64,000 nucleotides of DNA, from contig NZ_JAPZQX010000009.1 of NCBI RefSeq assembly GCF_027531025.1, forward strand, positions 1 through 64,000, in the 5' to 3' direction. The position numbers and the translations under genes are program-made. The first letter of the stretch is position 1, and every line of letters starts with the position of its first letter. Below, one piece after another: positions 1 through 8,582 of the stretch. The notes beneath the pieces are model-generated. The model did not search any database and was not told the origin of the DNA. It saw nothing but the letters and a program-made list of their open reading frames with translations. This DNA is from Novosphingobium sp. Its GTDB lineage: Bacteria > Pseudomonadota > Alphaproteobacteria > Sphingomonadales > Sphingomonadaceae.

Positions 1-122
1 ACCGCATCTTCAAATCCTACGACGACATCGTCGATCACTGCTGCTTCGCCTGGAACAGGCTCGTCGAGCAACCATGGCGCATCATGTCCATCGGCCTGCG
101 CCAATGGGCGCACAGGTTCTGA
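1..122 (+). CDS. IS630-family transposase, C-terminal end only
   Basis: Partial gene entering from the left edge. The last 39 codons contain DDIVDHCCFAWNRLVE followed by PWRIMSIGLRQWAHRF and a stop; this tail is characteristic of IS630-type DDE transposases. The catalytic region lies outside the window. The downstream boundary at a TA dinucleotide next to a broken integrase gene fits IS630 target choice (TA). Family call from memory of the conserved tail, without alignment. Confidence 0.8.
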   Translation, partial: RIFKSYDDIVDHCCFAWNRLVEQPWRIMSIGLRQWAHRF

Positions 123-140
123 TCAACGAGTCTTGGTATA
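1..140. mobile_element. Right end of an IS630-type insertion sequence
   Basis: The transposase stop is followed by about 16 bases and then by TA (139-140), after which the reading frame of the neighbouring integrase continues backwards. The IS sits inside the integrase gene after its codons for MMLRDY. The other end is outside the window, so the inverted repeat and the TA duplication cannot be confirmed here. Confidence 0.65.
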
Positions 141-863
141 ATCCCTGAGCATCATTCGGTCCCGCCTGACAGCTCCGTTCTCGACCTTCACGAATTCCCG
201 CAGCTGTCGGGTCAACTTCTGCCAATCCTTGGCATCAAAGTGCGGGCGGCTGGAAGCAACACCGTTGACCTTGGGGAAGCGGGGCAGCTCCTTGATGTAC
301 CCTTCCTCGATACACCATTGCAGGAAGTGCTTGAGGTCCGTGTAGGTCCGTTTGATCGTATTAGGTGAGAGCGTGCCCTTCTTGGTCAGGGCGATCTGCT
401 CATCAACCACCTTCGACAGCAGCGAGGTCGAGAGGTCATCAAAGCTCTTCCGTTCAAGGAATGGCTTGAGCCGCTTCAGCAGCAGAATTTTGTAGTGGGT
501 GGAAAGCTTGTGCGGTTGGGCTTCCAGCCGATCAATGTATGCCTGAATTGCTGGTCCCATCCGCTTTGCAGGGGGAGCCTCGCCAGTAAGCGATTTGACC
601 AGAAGCTGGTTGTAGAGGTCATCAGCGAACTTGAACGCCTTGTGTTCATCGCCTGTGCCTGTGCTGCGATTCACATAGCCCGAGCCATTCGGCACCTTCA
701 CACGGCAAAGCCAGGTCGGTTTTTTGAAGTCTGCTCGCTGGTAGAGATAGATCAAGCCATCACGGAACGTCTTGGATTCCGTCACTGCTCCCTTTGGAGC
801 TTTCTTGGCGACCTTGGCTGGCTTTGCAGCTGACGCAGATTCTTTGAGACCCGATTTTCCCAA
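123..863 (-). pseudogene. Tyrosine integrase, N-terminal part, truncated by IS630
   Basis: 246 codons closely matching the first 245 or so residues of the intact integrase at 38441-39748 (shared blocks such as KTFRDGLIYLYQRADFKKPTW, LSPNTIKR, RRDRMMLRDY). It contains the arm-binding and core-binding (SAM-like) regions only. The catalytic domain with the R-K-R-Y residues is absent because the IS630 end follows MMLRDY and supplies the false tail TKTR. It lies immediately left of an att copy, the same arrangement as the intact integrase beside the tRNA, so it marks the integrase-bearing end of another element extending left. The start is uncertain: a TTG at 863 or a later codon. Surely non-functional as a recombinase; a DNA-binding fragment could still be made. 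Confidence 0.88.
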
Positions 864-884
864 AATCCGACTACCCCCCGACGA

Positions 885-902
885 ATCCGAACACGATCCG
901 AA
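885..902. repeat. Arm-type repeat copy 1
   Basis: ATCCGAACACGATCCGAA, itself two direct ATCCGAA half-sites with a 4-base gap. It lies just upstream of the truncated integrase and left of the att copy at 960. Six copies in the window (five exact), all near att sites, suggest integrase or excisionase arm sites (inference). Confidence 0.7.
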
Positions 903-959
903 GATGGTTGATTTTTGGATTTTGGAAAACGGCTATTTTCTAAACCGCTGTTTTCACTA

Positions 960-1012
960 GGAAAACTGGAGCGGGCGAAGGGATTCGAACCCTCGACCCC
1001 AACCTTGGCAAG
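960..1012. repeat. att copy 1 (tRNA-Gly 3' half)
   Basis: 53 bases identical to 11635-11687 and 39983-40035. They include the T-arm, the acceptor strand, the encoded CCA and part of the anticodon arm of tRNA-Gly on the minus strand. After the identical block the tRNA sequence is lost (ATTC instead of GTTG), so this is not a functional tRNA gene. Confidence 0.92.
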
Positions 1013-1067
1013 ATTCAGAGCGATGATATTTTATTTGCAAATCATGTGGTTATTTTAACCCCCGAAA

Positions 1068-1085
1068 ATCCGAACACGATCCGAA
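1068..1085. repeat. Arm-type repeat copy 2
   Basis: Exact ATCCGAACACGATCCGAA on the inner (right) side of att copy 1, preceded by a TTATTTT-containing stretch also seen before copy 3. It marks the integrase-distal end of the segment to the right (inference). The remaining interval up to 1366 holds no convincing gene. Confidence 0.7.
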
Positions 1086-1365
1086 CATTTTCAGCGCAAT
1101 TTGCTCAGAAGGCCTCGTGTTCAATGTTTTAGCGGCATCCACCATGTCGAACGATGCCGCCACTCGTGAACGTGTGTCCGGGTTTATCGAAAAGTGCGGA
1201 GCGACAGCTTTGCTACCCTCATCACGGTCATAGCGGATCTGCGATGCGGCAGGCATTGGCCTGACCATCGGCCCAGGCAAGAACGGCCGGGGCAAAAACC
1301 GCCGGGGCGCCAGCTTCCGGCTTGAATGCGCGGATCGCTGAACCGGGAAGCCTGGCGATTGCAGC

Positions 1366-2265
1366 CTATTTCCCGCCCGCCCCTGTCAGGTAGGGAACGG
1401 CGAAAGGTGCCATTCCGCCGTTGTCGTGCCCGATCCCCTCAGCGTAAGCGATGCGCCAGCGCAGCGGCACCGTCTTGCCTACGCGCTCCTGGGCTGCCGC
1501 CAGGAAGCCGTGGCCGCGGGCAAACCGGGTCAGGCCCTGCCGATCGGCTTGCTGGTTCTTGCGCAGGCTCGGATGATTGCGGTCATTGTCCGCCGTCCCG
1601 AGCAGGATCGTGAGCGGTCGCTGAAAGGCCTTCTCCGGCACGACCAGCCCGGCGACATCGCCGCCCCAGCCGTAGGGGAAGGCGGCATCGGTCGGCATGG
1701 TGTACCAGCCCGAATTTGCCGCCACCGCAACCTCGAGGCGCGGCGCTTCGGCAAAGGCGACATAGCGGTGAACGAATTGCCCGCCCGCCGAGTGCCCATA
1801 GAGGGCATAGCCGCGCTGGTTTCCGGCGATCCGGCAGACGATCTCATCAAACAGCGGCTCGATCGCGCTGAACGACCAGAGTTCGCGCGGAACCCGCTGG
1901 CCGCGCTGGTCGATGATATTGCCCAGATTGTAGGATTCGGTGGTCGGAAAATCCTTCCGGCCGAAGGTCGGGACAACGATCACGAGATTGTGCTGCTCGG
2001 CCAGGTCACGCCATTCGTCGCGGTAGCGGTCGCCGTCGCGCTGGACGCCATGCATGACGAACAGGATCCGGCTGCCCGCGCCGGCAGCCTTCGGCTTGTG
2101 GACATGGACCGGCAGTTTCGGCCCAGACCAGCCGGCGAACTCGATCCGTGACGAACCCGGTGCCAAGGGTTCGCACGCCCGCGCCCAGCCGGGCGCGGCG
2201 GCCAGACCGATCCCGGTGACCGCCAGCAGCGCAGCAAACCGTCCGAACCTTCCAGCGCTCTTCAT
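1366..2265 (-). CDS. Secreted alpha/beta hydrolase (esterase/PHB-depolymerase-like)
   Basis: 299 residues. The N-terminus has a Sec signal peptide (basic start, alanine-rich core, cleavage near GWARA at about residue 29). The nucleophile elbow GHSAGG lies near residue 160; VMHG near 71 would supply the oxyanion region, and the late D and H (near TADNDRN and GIGHDNGG) would complete the triad. It probably cleaves esters or peptides in the periplasm; the substrate is unknown. It lies downstream of and in the same direction as the M14 peptidase and the TonB receptor, suggesting one polymer- or peptide-scavenging transcription unit. Length is usual for the family. Confidence 0.78.
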   Translation of the reverse strand: MKSAGRFGRFAALLAVTGIGLAAAPGWARACEPLAPGSSRIEFAGWSGPKLPVHVHKPKAAGAGSRILFVMHGVQRDGDRYRDEWRDLAEQHNLVIVVPTFGRKDFPTTESYNLGNIIDQRGQRVPRELWSFSAIEPLFDEIVCRIAGNQRGYALYGHSAGGQFVHRYVAFAEAPRLEVAVAANSGWYTMPTDAAFPYGWGGDVAGLVVPEKAFQRPLTILLGTADNDRNHPSLRKNQQADRQGLTRFARGHGFLAAAQERVGKTVPLRWRIAYAEGIGHDNGGMAPFAVPYLTGAGGK

Positions 2266-2320
2266 GAACCTACTCCATCAAACCACAGTTTCGCGCCAAG
2301 CGCGCTGCACACAGCCTGAA

Positions 2321-3574
2321 CTAAGGACGCAACCCCTCTGCGAGCATCAGCTCGAGCGCAGGGACCAGCCCCTGGGCGAGGCCCTCGGCAGCCCCGCGCA
2401 CCGCTGCGGGATCGGACTCGTCGCCCGCTTCGTAAGTGTAGGCCGGGATGCCGTAAGTGGCGTTGAACCAGTTCTTGGTTGTTCCGGTACCAGGGTTGGC
2501 ATCGCGCGGATCGATCGTGAACGGATAGCCGGCGAAGGCCTCTTCCTTGCCGCCCAGCCAGGCGGCGAGGAAGGCCTTGCCCTGGGCACTTGCTTCGGCG
2601 CCCTGGACATAGACCGTGTTGCGGCGGGTCGAATGAAAATCGAGCATGAGCACGGGCCGGACCCCCGCCGGGAGCTTCGCGAGCCAATCGCCGACAGCGC
2701 GGGTTTCGGGCTGCTTGAACTGGCCCCAATCCCGGTTGAGGTCCACGCCGCCAAGGTTCGCCCGCCAATGGCCGCGCGCAACGCCGTCGGGGTTGAGCAG
2801 CGGAACGATCAGGAACTGGAAGCGCGTGCGATCGATCCCGCGGGACCGGACCAGCCTGGCAATGGCCGTGGAAAAGGCGTCCATTGCCATGGCCCCGGTG
2901 ACTTCCGGCGGATGCTGCCGGCCCAGCAGGACGACCAGATGAGGGGCATCCGCATTGCCAAGCCGCACGGCCTCGACCGGTCGGCCATCGTGCGAATGGC
3001 CCAGGACCTGCCGATGGCCGCCGCCGTCTGTCACAAGCTGCTTCAGCGCCCTGTCATAGTGCGCCGCCGTGACCAGCGGCTGTCCGCTGACCACCCCTTC
3101 CCCCGGCGGGAGGGTGATCGTCGCCGCGCTGCCATCCGCCGCGACCGCGACCGACAGCGCGGCAGGATCCCCGCGCCCCCGCCACTTGGGCGCATAGCGA
3201 TGACGCGCGCCGATATAGCGCAGGTTCACGGTCAGCCTGCCGCCCTCGGCAGTGCGATAGCGGAAGGCATACCAGGGACTGGGATTGATCGGCGGCTGAT
3301 GTTCGGGAGTGATCAGGATCGAGACCGTCCGGTCATCCTCGACATGGCAGGCCGAACGGGACGCACCTTCGAAATCGAAATGGATGCTGCCCTGCGCGGT
3401 CCGGCATCCGGATAGCGTCGGCCTGGGGGTGGAAGCCGCATGGGACGGGGACGACTGCGCCAGCGCCGCCGTCCCCATCCCGATTGCCCCCATCCCGGCC
3501 AGCGCCCCTACGGCCGATGCCCCCAGCGCAGCTGCGGCGGCGAGCCCGCGCCAGTGCCAGACCCGCCGCTTCAC
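2321..3574 (-). CDS. M14-family zinc carboxypeptidase, exported
   Basis: 417 residues from a GTG that begins one base after the receptor stop. An earlier in-frame start would lie inside the receptor gene. Signal peptide with an alanine-rich core and AALAQ cleavage. An N-terminal beta-sandwich of about 130 residues precedes the M14 domain, whose zinc ligands are seen as GRQHPPEVTG (HxxE) and later LDFHST. NRDWGQF is the substrate-binding Asn-Arg, and the late YTYEAGDES carries the catalytic Glu. It would trim C-terminal residues from peptides in the periplasm. Tight spacing to the TonB receptor suggests a coupled peptide-import role (inference). Confidence 0.85.
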   Translation of the reverse strand: MKRRVWHWRGLAAAAALGASAVGALAGMGAIGMGTAALAQSSPSHAASTPRPTLSGCRTAQGSIHFDFEGASRSACHVEDDRTVSILITPEHQPPINPSPWYAFRYRTAEGGRLTVNLRYIGARHRYAPKWRGRGDPAALSVAVAADGSAATITLPPGEGVVSGQPLVTAAHYDRALKQLVTDGGGHRQVLGHSHDGRPVEAVRLGNADAPHLVVLLGRQHPPEVTGAMAMDAFSTAIARLVRSRGIDRTRFQFLIVPLLNPDGVARGHWRANLGGVDLNRDWGQFKQPETRAVGDWLAKLPAGVRPVLMLDFHSTRRNTVYVQGAEASAQGKAFLAAWLGGKEEAFAGYPFTIDPRDANPGTGTTKNWFNATYGIPAYTYEAGDESDPAAVRGAAEGLAQGLVPALELMLAEGLRP

Positions 3575-3575
3575 G

Positions 3576-6500
3576 TCAGAACTTCTTGCGCAGTTCGATG
3601 TGGAACACCCTGCCGCGCGCCGTGTAGAGTTCGCTGAAGAAGCCATAGGTCTCGTCCGCGAGCGGCGGGTTCTTGTTGAACAGGTTGTTCACCGCAAACC
3701 GCAGCCGGGTCCCGTTGAGCGGGGTCTTGTTCTTGATGGTATAGGCGATCGACAGGTTGGTGATGAACTGGTCGTCGACCCGGTAGTAGTTGGCATTGGG
3801 GTCGTTCGAAACCAGCAGGACGTCGCGCACCACGCTGGTGTCCCACACCTTGCCGGTATACTGGCCGAACAGGCCGATCTCGACCGGGCCGCTTTCCCAG
3901 TTGATCGACCCGCTCATGCGCCACTTCGGGCGACCCTCGATCTCGAGCAGTTCGCCCAACCCGCCAACCGTCACGTCGGCCGGCAGCTTGCCCGCCGCGA
4001 TCCCGGCCAGCAGTTCCTCGCCATCGGCGCCCGCGCTCTGGACGAAGCTCGACAGCCGGGCCGCATTCGCCCGCAGGCGGAACTTGCCCAGCCCGAAGTC
4101 CGGGACGTTGTAAGTGAGACCGAAGTCCCAACCCTTCGAAATGCGGCTGTCGAGGTTCAGGTAGGGGTCGAGCACCCGGATGATCGCGCCCGCGGGAGCA
4201 AGGCCGGTGCCGGTGAACAGCGCAATGTCATCGGCCGTGGGCGTGGCGCGGATGACATTGGGGTTAGTGCTGCCGCTGAGGCGGCGCAGCAGGTCCAGCG
4301 CGATCGCGTTGTCATCGCCGAAGGTGCCCACCAGCCCGGTCTGCTTGACCCGCCAGAAGTCGGCCGTGAGGGTCAGGCCGGGGATGAATTCCGGCTCGAG
4401 CACGACCCCGAGATTGATACTTTCGCTATCCTCGGGCTTGAGGCTCTTCGCGCCCGAACGGAAGCTGATGACCCCGGCTCCGGGACAGGCGTCGAGGCTG
4501 GCCAGCAGGCCCTTGGCAACGCGCGCCTGGCAAATCACGAAGTCGTCGCGGGTGTTGGACCGGGTCGTGCCATCGTCGTTCACCTGCACCAGGTTCGGTG
4601 CGCGGAAGCCCTGCGACCAGGCTCCGCGGAAGGTGACCCCTGGCAGCGTGGTCCACGATGCGGCTACGCGCGGGACGACGGCCGTCGCCTTAATATCCTC
4701 GAAGCGCTCGATCCGACCGGCCAGCTGGACATTGAACGCCTCGACCAGCGGGACGTTCATTTCCGGGCTGACCACCGGCACGAACAGTTCGGCGAAGGCC
4801 GAATAGACGTTGCGGGTGCCATCGGTGTCCGGCGACGGGCTGGTGCCCGCCACGTCGCTGCCGTTGAACACGCCGGTCACGCTGTCCGTGAAGGTGATCG
4901 TGCCGTCGAGCCGCGGATCGCGATCGTCGAAGAAGGTCTCGCGCCGCCATTCGATACCGCCGGCAATGCCCAGGTTGCCGCCCGGCAGCGAGAGCAGATC
5001 GTCGCGGCTGACCTTGAAGTCCGCCAGGGCCAGGCTGGTCCCGCCCTTGCGGCTCACGTTGATGCGGAAGGTATCGATCACGGATGTCGGGTTGGGCGTG
5101 CAGTCGCCCTGGCCCGGATCGTCGAGACAGCCGCCGTTGAAGGGGTTGTAGGCATCCGGCGTGGTCCGGTTGATCGACTGCTGCATCGCGGTCAGCGACA
5201 CGCGGTTGGTTTCGAGATCGGTTACCCGTGCTTCCGAATAGACGAAGCCGGTGTCGAAATTCCAGGCACCGAAATTGCCCTTCAGCCCCGCGACAAGCCG
5301 GAACGAATCCTTGTCGACAAACACGTCGCGGTTGCCCGCATCAACGAAACGATAGCGCTCCATGATGATGTCCGCGCCTTCAACGGGGATGGTGGTCCCG
5401 GGCAGGCGCTGGGGATTGGGCTGGCCGTTGCGCGTGGTCGGGCCGAACGGGTTGTAATAGGCATTGCGCGAAATGCCGACCGGCACCGCACTCAGGATCG
5501 CCGAGGCATCGTTCTTGCGGGCGTTCTCCGAGCGATAGTAGCTGCCTTCGAAGTAGGCTTCGAGATTGTCGGTCAGTTCATAGTTGAACAAGGCCATCGC
5601 ATTGTAGCGGTCCTTGCGGCTGATCAGCGTGTTGCCGAAGATCGTGTTGTAGCGCACGGCGGTTGTCGGCGTTTCGCCATTGCGTGCGCAAATCCCGTTG
5701 CCGAAGCTCATGCGGCAGCCGGTGAAGGTGCTCGGCTGCAGGTAGAAATCGTCATCGAGGATCGGAGTGCGGTTCGTCGGTGCCTGGATGTCGAACTGGC
5801 CGAAGGGGCCGAAGGTGTTGCGATTGTTGAACGAGGCATCGTTCTCGAACGGCGTTCCGACCAGCAAGGGCAGCTTGTTATCGTCACGCGAATAGTCGCG
5901 CGCGGATGCATCGAGCCCGTTCTCGTGGAAATAGCCGCCGTAGAGGGTCAGGTTGCCGCGGCCACCACCGAAATCGAAGCCGAAGCCCCCGCTGACACTG
6001 ACACTGTACAGGCTGGTGCCATCCGAGGCGCGCCAGTCGGTTTCGAGGAAGCCGCCTTTGAGATTGCCCTTGAGCACGGTGTTGATCACGCCTGCGACGG
6101 CATCGGCCCCGTAGACGGCCGAAGCCCCGTCGCGCAGCACCTCGATCCGCCGCACGCTGCCGGGAGCAATCTCGTTGGTATCCGGGCTGACCACCGGTAC
6201 CAGCAGCTCGGTCTGGAAACCGGGGTGCAGGTTCATGCGCCGACCGTTGACCAGCAGCAGGGTGTTGCCCGTCCCCAGATCACGCAGGTTGACCGATCCG
6301 ACGTCGCCGCGAACGTTGTTCTGGGTGGTCGCGTTCTGCTCGTTGAAGGCAATGGTCCCCGACTGCGGGATGGCGCGAAACAGTTCATCGCCCGATGAGG
6401 CGCCGGTATTCTCGACCTGCTGCTCATCCACGACCGTGACCGGAAGGACGTCATTGATCTGCGCGCCCTGGATCTGCGAACCAATGACCAGAATAGCCGG

Positions 6501-6638
6501 CTCGGCCGGTTCGGCTGTCTCGGTGGATTGTGGCGCACCGGTCGCCGGGTCGACTGCCGCCTGCGCATGCGCCATGGTTGCGGTCATCATTCCGGTGCTG
6601 CCGAGCAACGCCAGCTTGAACAACATGTTGGTCACCAT
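3576..6638 (-). CDS. TonB-dependent outer-membrane receptor (large, 1020 aa)
   Basis: Signal peptide ending MAHAQ near residue 26. The plug domain follows, with GTGNTLLLVNGRR and VLRDGASAVYGADAVAGVIN, the standard plug signatures. A long 22-strand barrel follows, and the protein ends in ELRKKF with a terminal Phe as usual for outer-membrane barrels. The SD sequence GGAG lies 8 bases before the ATG. Many NPFG/NPFNGG patches are typical of sphingomonad receptors for peptides or oligosaccharides. Clustered with the downstream M14 peptidase and hydrolase, it probably imports peptides or a related oligomer. Substrate unknown. Confidence 0.92.
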   Translation of the reverse strand: MVTNMLFKLALLGSTGMMTATMAHAQAAVDPATGAPQSTETAEPAEPAILVIGSQIQGAQINDVLPVTVVDEQQVENTGASSGDELFRAIPQSGTIAFNEQNATTQNNVRGDVGSVNLRDLGTGNTLLLVNGRRMNLHPGFQTELLVPVVSPDTNEIAPGSVRRIEVLRDGASAVYGADAVAGVINTVLKGNLKGGFLETDWRASDGTSLYSVSVSGGFGFDFGGGRGNLTLYGGYFHENGLDASARDYSRDDNKLPLLVGTPFENDASFNNRNTFGPFGQFDIQAPTNRTPILDDDFYLQPSTFTGCRMSFGNGICARNGETPTTAVRYNTIFGNTLISRKDRYNAMALFNYELTDNLEAYFEGSYYRSENARKNDASAILSAVPVGISRNAYYNPFGPTTRNGQPNPQRLPGTTIPVEGADIIMERYRFVDAGNRDVFVDKDSFRLVAGLKGNFGAWNFDTGFVYSEARVTDLETNRVSLTAMQQSINRTTPDAYNPFNGGCLDDPGQGDCTPNPTSVIDTFRINVSRKGGTSLALADFKVSRDDLLSLPGGNLGIAGGIEWRRETFFDDRDPRLDGTITFTDSVTGVFNGSDVAGTSPSPDTDGTRNVYSAFAELFVPVVSPEMNVPLVEAFNVQLAGRIERFEDIKATAVVPRVAASWTTLPGVTFRGAWSQGFRAPNLVQVNDDGTTRSNTRDDFVICQARVAKGLLASLDACPGAGVISFRSGAKSLKPEDSESINLGVVLEPEFIPGLTLTADFWRVKQTGLVGTFGDDNAIALDLLRRLSGSTNPNVIRATPTADDIALFTGTGLAPAGAIIRVLDPYLNLDSRISKGWDFGLTYNVPDFGLGKFRLRANAARLSSFVQSAGADGEELLAGIAAGKLPADVTVGGLGELLEIEGRPKWRMSGSINWESGPVEIGLFGQYTGKVWDTSVVRDVLLVSNDPNANYYRVDDQFITNLSIAYTIKNKTPLNGTRLRFAVNNLFNKNPPLADETYGFFSELYTARGRVFHIELRKKF

Positions 6639-6836
6639 AGCTCTTACTCCCTGTTTTCAATCGTCCGTTTGCCTGCTTGGGCGTTTGACTTGCTACCAGC
6701 TCATGCGCGAATGCCGGTGTGACCACAAGCCGAGAGCCCACCGCGCACGAAACGTGCTGGTGGTCGCTCTTGATTTCGTCACCTGGGTCTTTGGCTCGCG
6801 CATGTCCGGTAAATGATGCCCCTTCAATGATGATGA

Positions 6837-8216
6837 TCAGTCGGGATCCTGCTCGCCGGGACGGAGACCGGCGGGCGGATCGATTGGTGGCCCAGCCTCG
6901 CCCAACGGGCGGCCAGGGCCGCCGGTTCCGGCCAGTACGGCCGCCAGGCGGTCCTGGTCGAGCGCACCTTCCCAGCGGGCAACGACCACGGTGGCGACGG
7001 CATTGCCAATGAAGTTGGTAAGGGCACGACATTCGCTCATGAAGCGATCGATGCCCAGGATCAGTGCCATTCCCGCAAGCGGCACCGAAGGTACGATCGA
7101 CAAGGTTGCGGCAAGGGTGATGAAGCCCGCACCGGTTACCCCGGCCGCCCCTTTCGAGCTGATCATCGCGACTGCCAGGAGAGCAAGCTGTTCGCCGATG
7201 CTGAGTTCGATCCCCGTAGCCTGGGCGATGAACAGCGCGGCAAGGGTCATGTAGATGTTGGTGCCATCAAGGTTGAACGAATAGCCAGTCGGCACAACCA
7301 GGCCGACCACGGCCTTGGCACAGCCGGCATTTTCCATCTTCTCGATCAGCGGCGGGAGCGCGGCTTCCGAGGAGGAAGTGCCAAGCACAAGCAGCAGCTC
7401 AGCCTTAAGGTACCGGATCAGGGCAAGGATCGAAAAACCGTTGAGGCGCGCAATCAGGCCCAGCACCACCAGCACAAAGAGCGCCGAGGTGATGTAGAAA
7501 GTGGCAATCAGCGTTCCCAGCGAAGCGAGCGTGCCGATCCCGTACTTGCCGATGGTGAAAGCCATGGCCCCAAAAGCCCCGATCGGCGCAAACCGCATCA
7601 GGATCGAAACCAGCTTGAAGACGACCAGCGAGATGCTTTCGAGCAGGCGGGTGACCGGTTCGCCCGGCGCGCCAACCAGCGCCAGCGCCACCCCGAACAG
7701 GATCGCGACAAGCAGCACCTGGAGGATCGAACCGTCGGTCAGCGCCGAAAGGGTCGTGGTGGGAATGATGTCGAGCAGGAACTTGACGATGCTCGCCTCT
7801 TCGGCCTTGCCCGCATAGTCCTTGACCGCGCCGGCATCGAGCGTGGCCGGGTCGATGTTCATCCCGGCGCCCGGTTGCACGATATTGGCAACGACCAGGC
7901 CGACGATCAGCGCGAAGGTCGATACCGTGATGAAATAGGCAAAGGCCTTGCCCGCCACCCGGCCGATCTCGCCCACATGGCGCATCCCGGCAATGCCGGT
8001 GACGATGGTCAGGAAGATCACCGGGGCGATGATCATCTTGACCAGCTTGATGAAGGCATCGCCGAGCGGCTGGAGCGCTACCCCCGCTTCGGGCCAGAAG
8101 TAGCCGACCCCAATCCCCGCCGCGATCGCCACCAGGACTTGGGCATAGAGGTGCTGGAACCATGCCGTGCGCTTGGGCTGCGGCCCTGCAGCAGCGGGAA
8201 CGGAAATCGATGCCAT
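6837..8216 (-). CDS. dctA: C4-dicarboxylate:cation symporter DctA
   Basis: 459 residues from the ATG of [11 protein letters not shown]; an upstream in-frame extension of 27 codons is less likely. Eight or so hydrophobic helices plus re-entrant loops of the DAACS family: [13 protein letters not shown] is the serine-rich hairpin HP1, and [21 protein letters not shown] is the substrate/cation-binding motif of helix 7. It imports succinate, fumarate and malate with protons or sodium at the inner membrane. Divergent from dctB-dctD, the usual arrangement for its regulatory pair. The tail is proline- and glycine-rich and longer than in Rhizobium DctA. Confidence 0.92.
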   Translation of the reverse strand: MASISVPAAAGPQPKRTAWFQHLYAQVLVAIAAGIGVGYFWPEAGVALQPLGDAFIKLVKMIIAPVIFLTIVTGIAGMRHVGEIGRVAGKAFAYFITVSTFALIVGLVVANIVQPGAGMNIDPATLDAGAVKDYAGKAEEASIVKFLLDIIPTTTLSALTDGSILQVLLVAILFGVALALVGAPGEPVTRLLESISLVVFKLVSILMRFAPIGAFGAMAFTIGKYGIGTLASLGTLIATFYITSALFVLVVLGLIARLNGFSILALIRYLKAELLLVLGTSSSEAALPPLIEKMENAGCAKAVVGLVVPTGYSFNLDGTNIYMTLAALFIAQATGIELSIGEQLALLAVAMISSKGAAGVTGAGFITLAATLSIVPSVPLAGMALILGIDRFMSECRALTNFIGNAVATVVVARWEGALDQDRLAAVLAGTGGPGRPLGEAGPPIDPPAGLRPGEQDPD

Positions 8217-8373
8217 GCCCTCGGTCGCCCTCTTCCCCACCGTCGTTCGGTTTGCAGCCTTTGCTGGCCGTAGAGAGACAGGATAAGGCCAAAGCATGCC
8301 CGGACAACGAGAATCGTCTTTGTTCGATCGTTAAGCAATTTCAGTATTTTATGGTAAGTCCGTGATTGATAAT

Positions 8374-8419
8374 TCTGGCTTTCCGGACATTTCGCTTGCT
8401 ATTATTCCGGATTTCCAGA
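8374..8419. promoter_or_regulatory. Inverted repeat in the dctA-dctB intergenic region, possible DctD site
   Basis: TCTGGCTTTCCGGA (8374-8387) faces TCCGGATTTCCAGA (8406-8419), matching at 11 of 14 positions as an inverted repeat, between the divergent dctA and dctB starts. DctD-type regulators bind paired upstream sites of this kind (known). The assignment here is inference. Confidence 0.45.
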
Positions 8420-8582
8420 AAGTGAAGCCACGCCCAGAACTTGCCAATTCCGGCGAGCATTCGCCACTGACGGACCTTGCGCAACCAGGTGGAGGACCGA
8501 TGAGCCGTAAGCCTTGGCCGATTAAGGATGCGGCGTTCGTCCAGCTTGGCGAACGGTGTCGTCCATCGGCTTTTGCCCGCCC

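Noticed and set aside
1050..1295. 81-codon minus-strand frame beside att copy 1
   Set aside because: Its end overlaps the arm repeat, it lacks SD and shows no family pattern; likely non-coding att flank.
3309..6398. 1029-codon open frame on the plus strand
   Set aside because: Antisense shadow of the TonB receptor; its sequence is a low-complexity mirror of GC-rich codons with no family motifs, while the opposite strand has full receptor signatures.
8217..8373. Sigma-54 (-24/-12) promoter for dctA
   Set aside because: Best candidates lacked the GG-N10-GC spacing with acceptable flanks; none reported.
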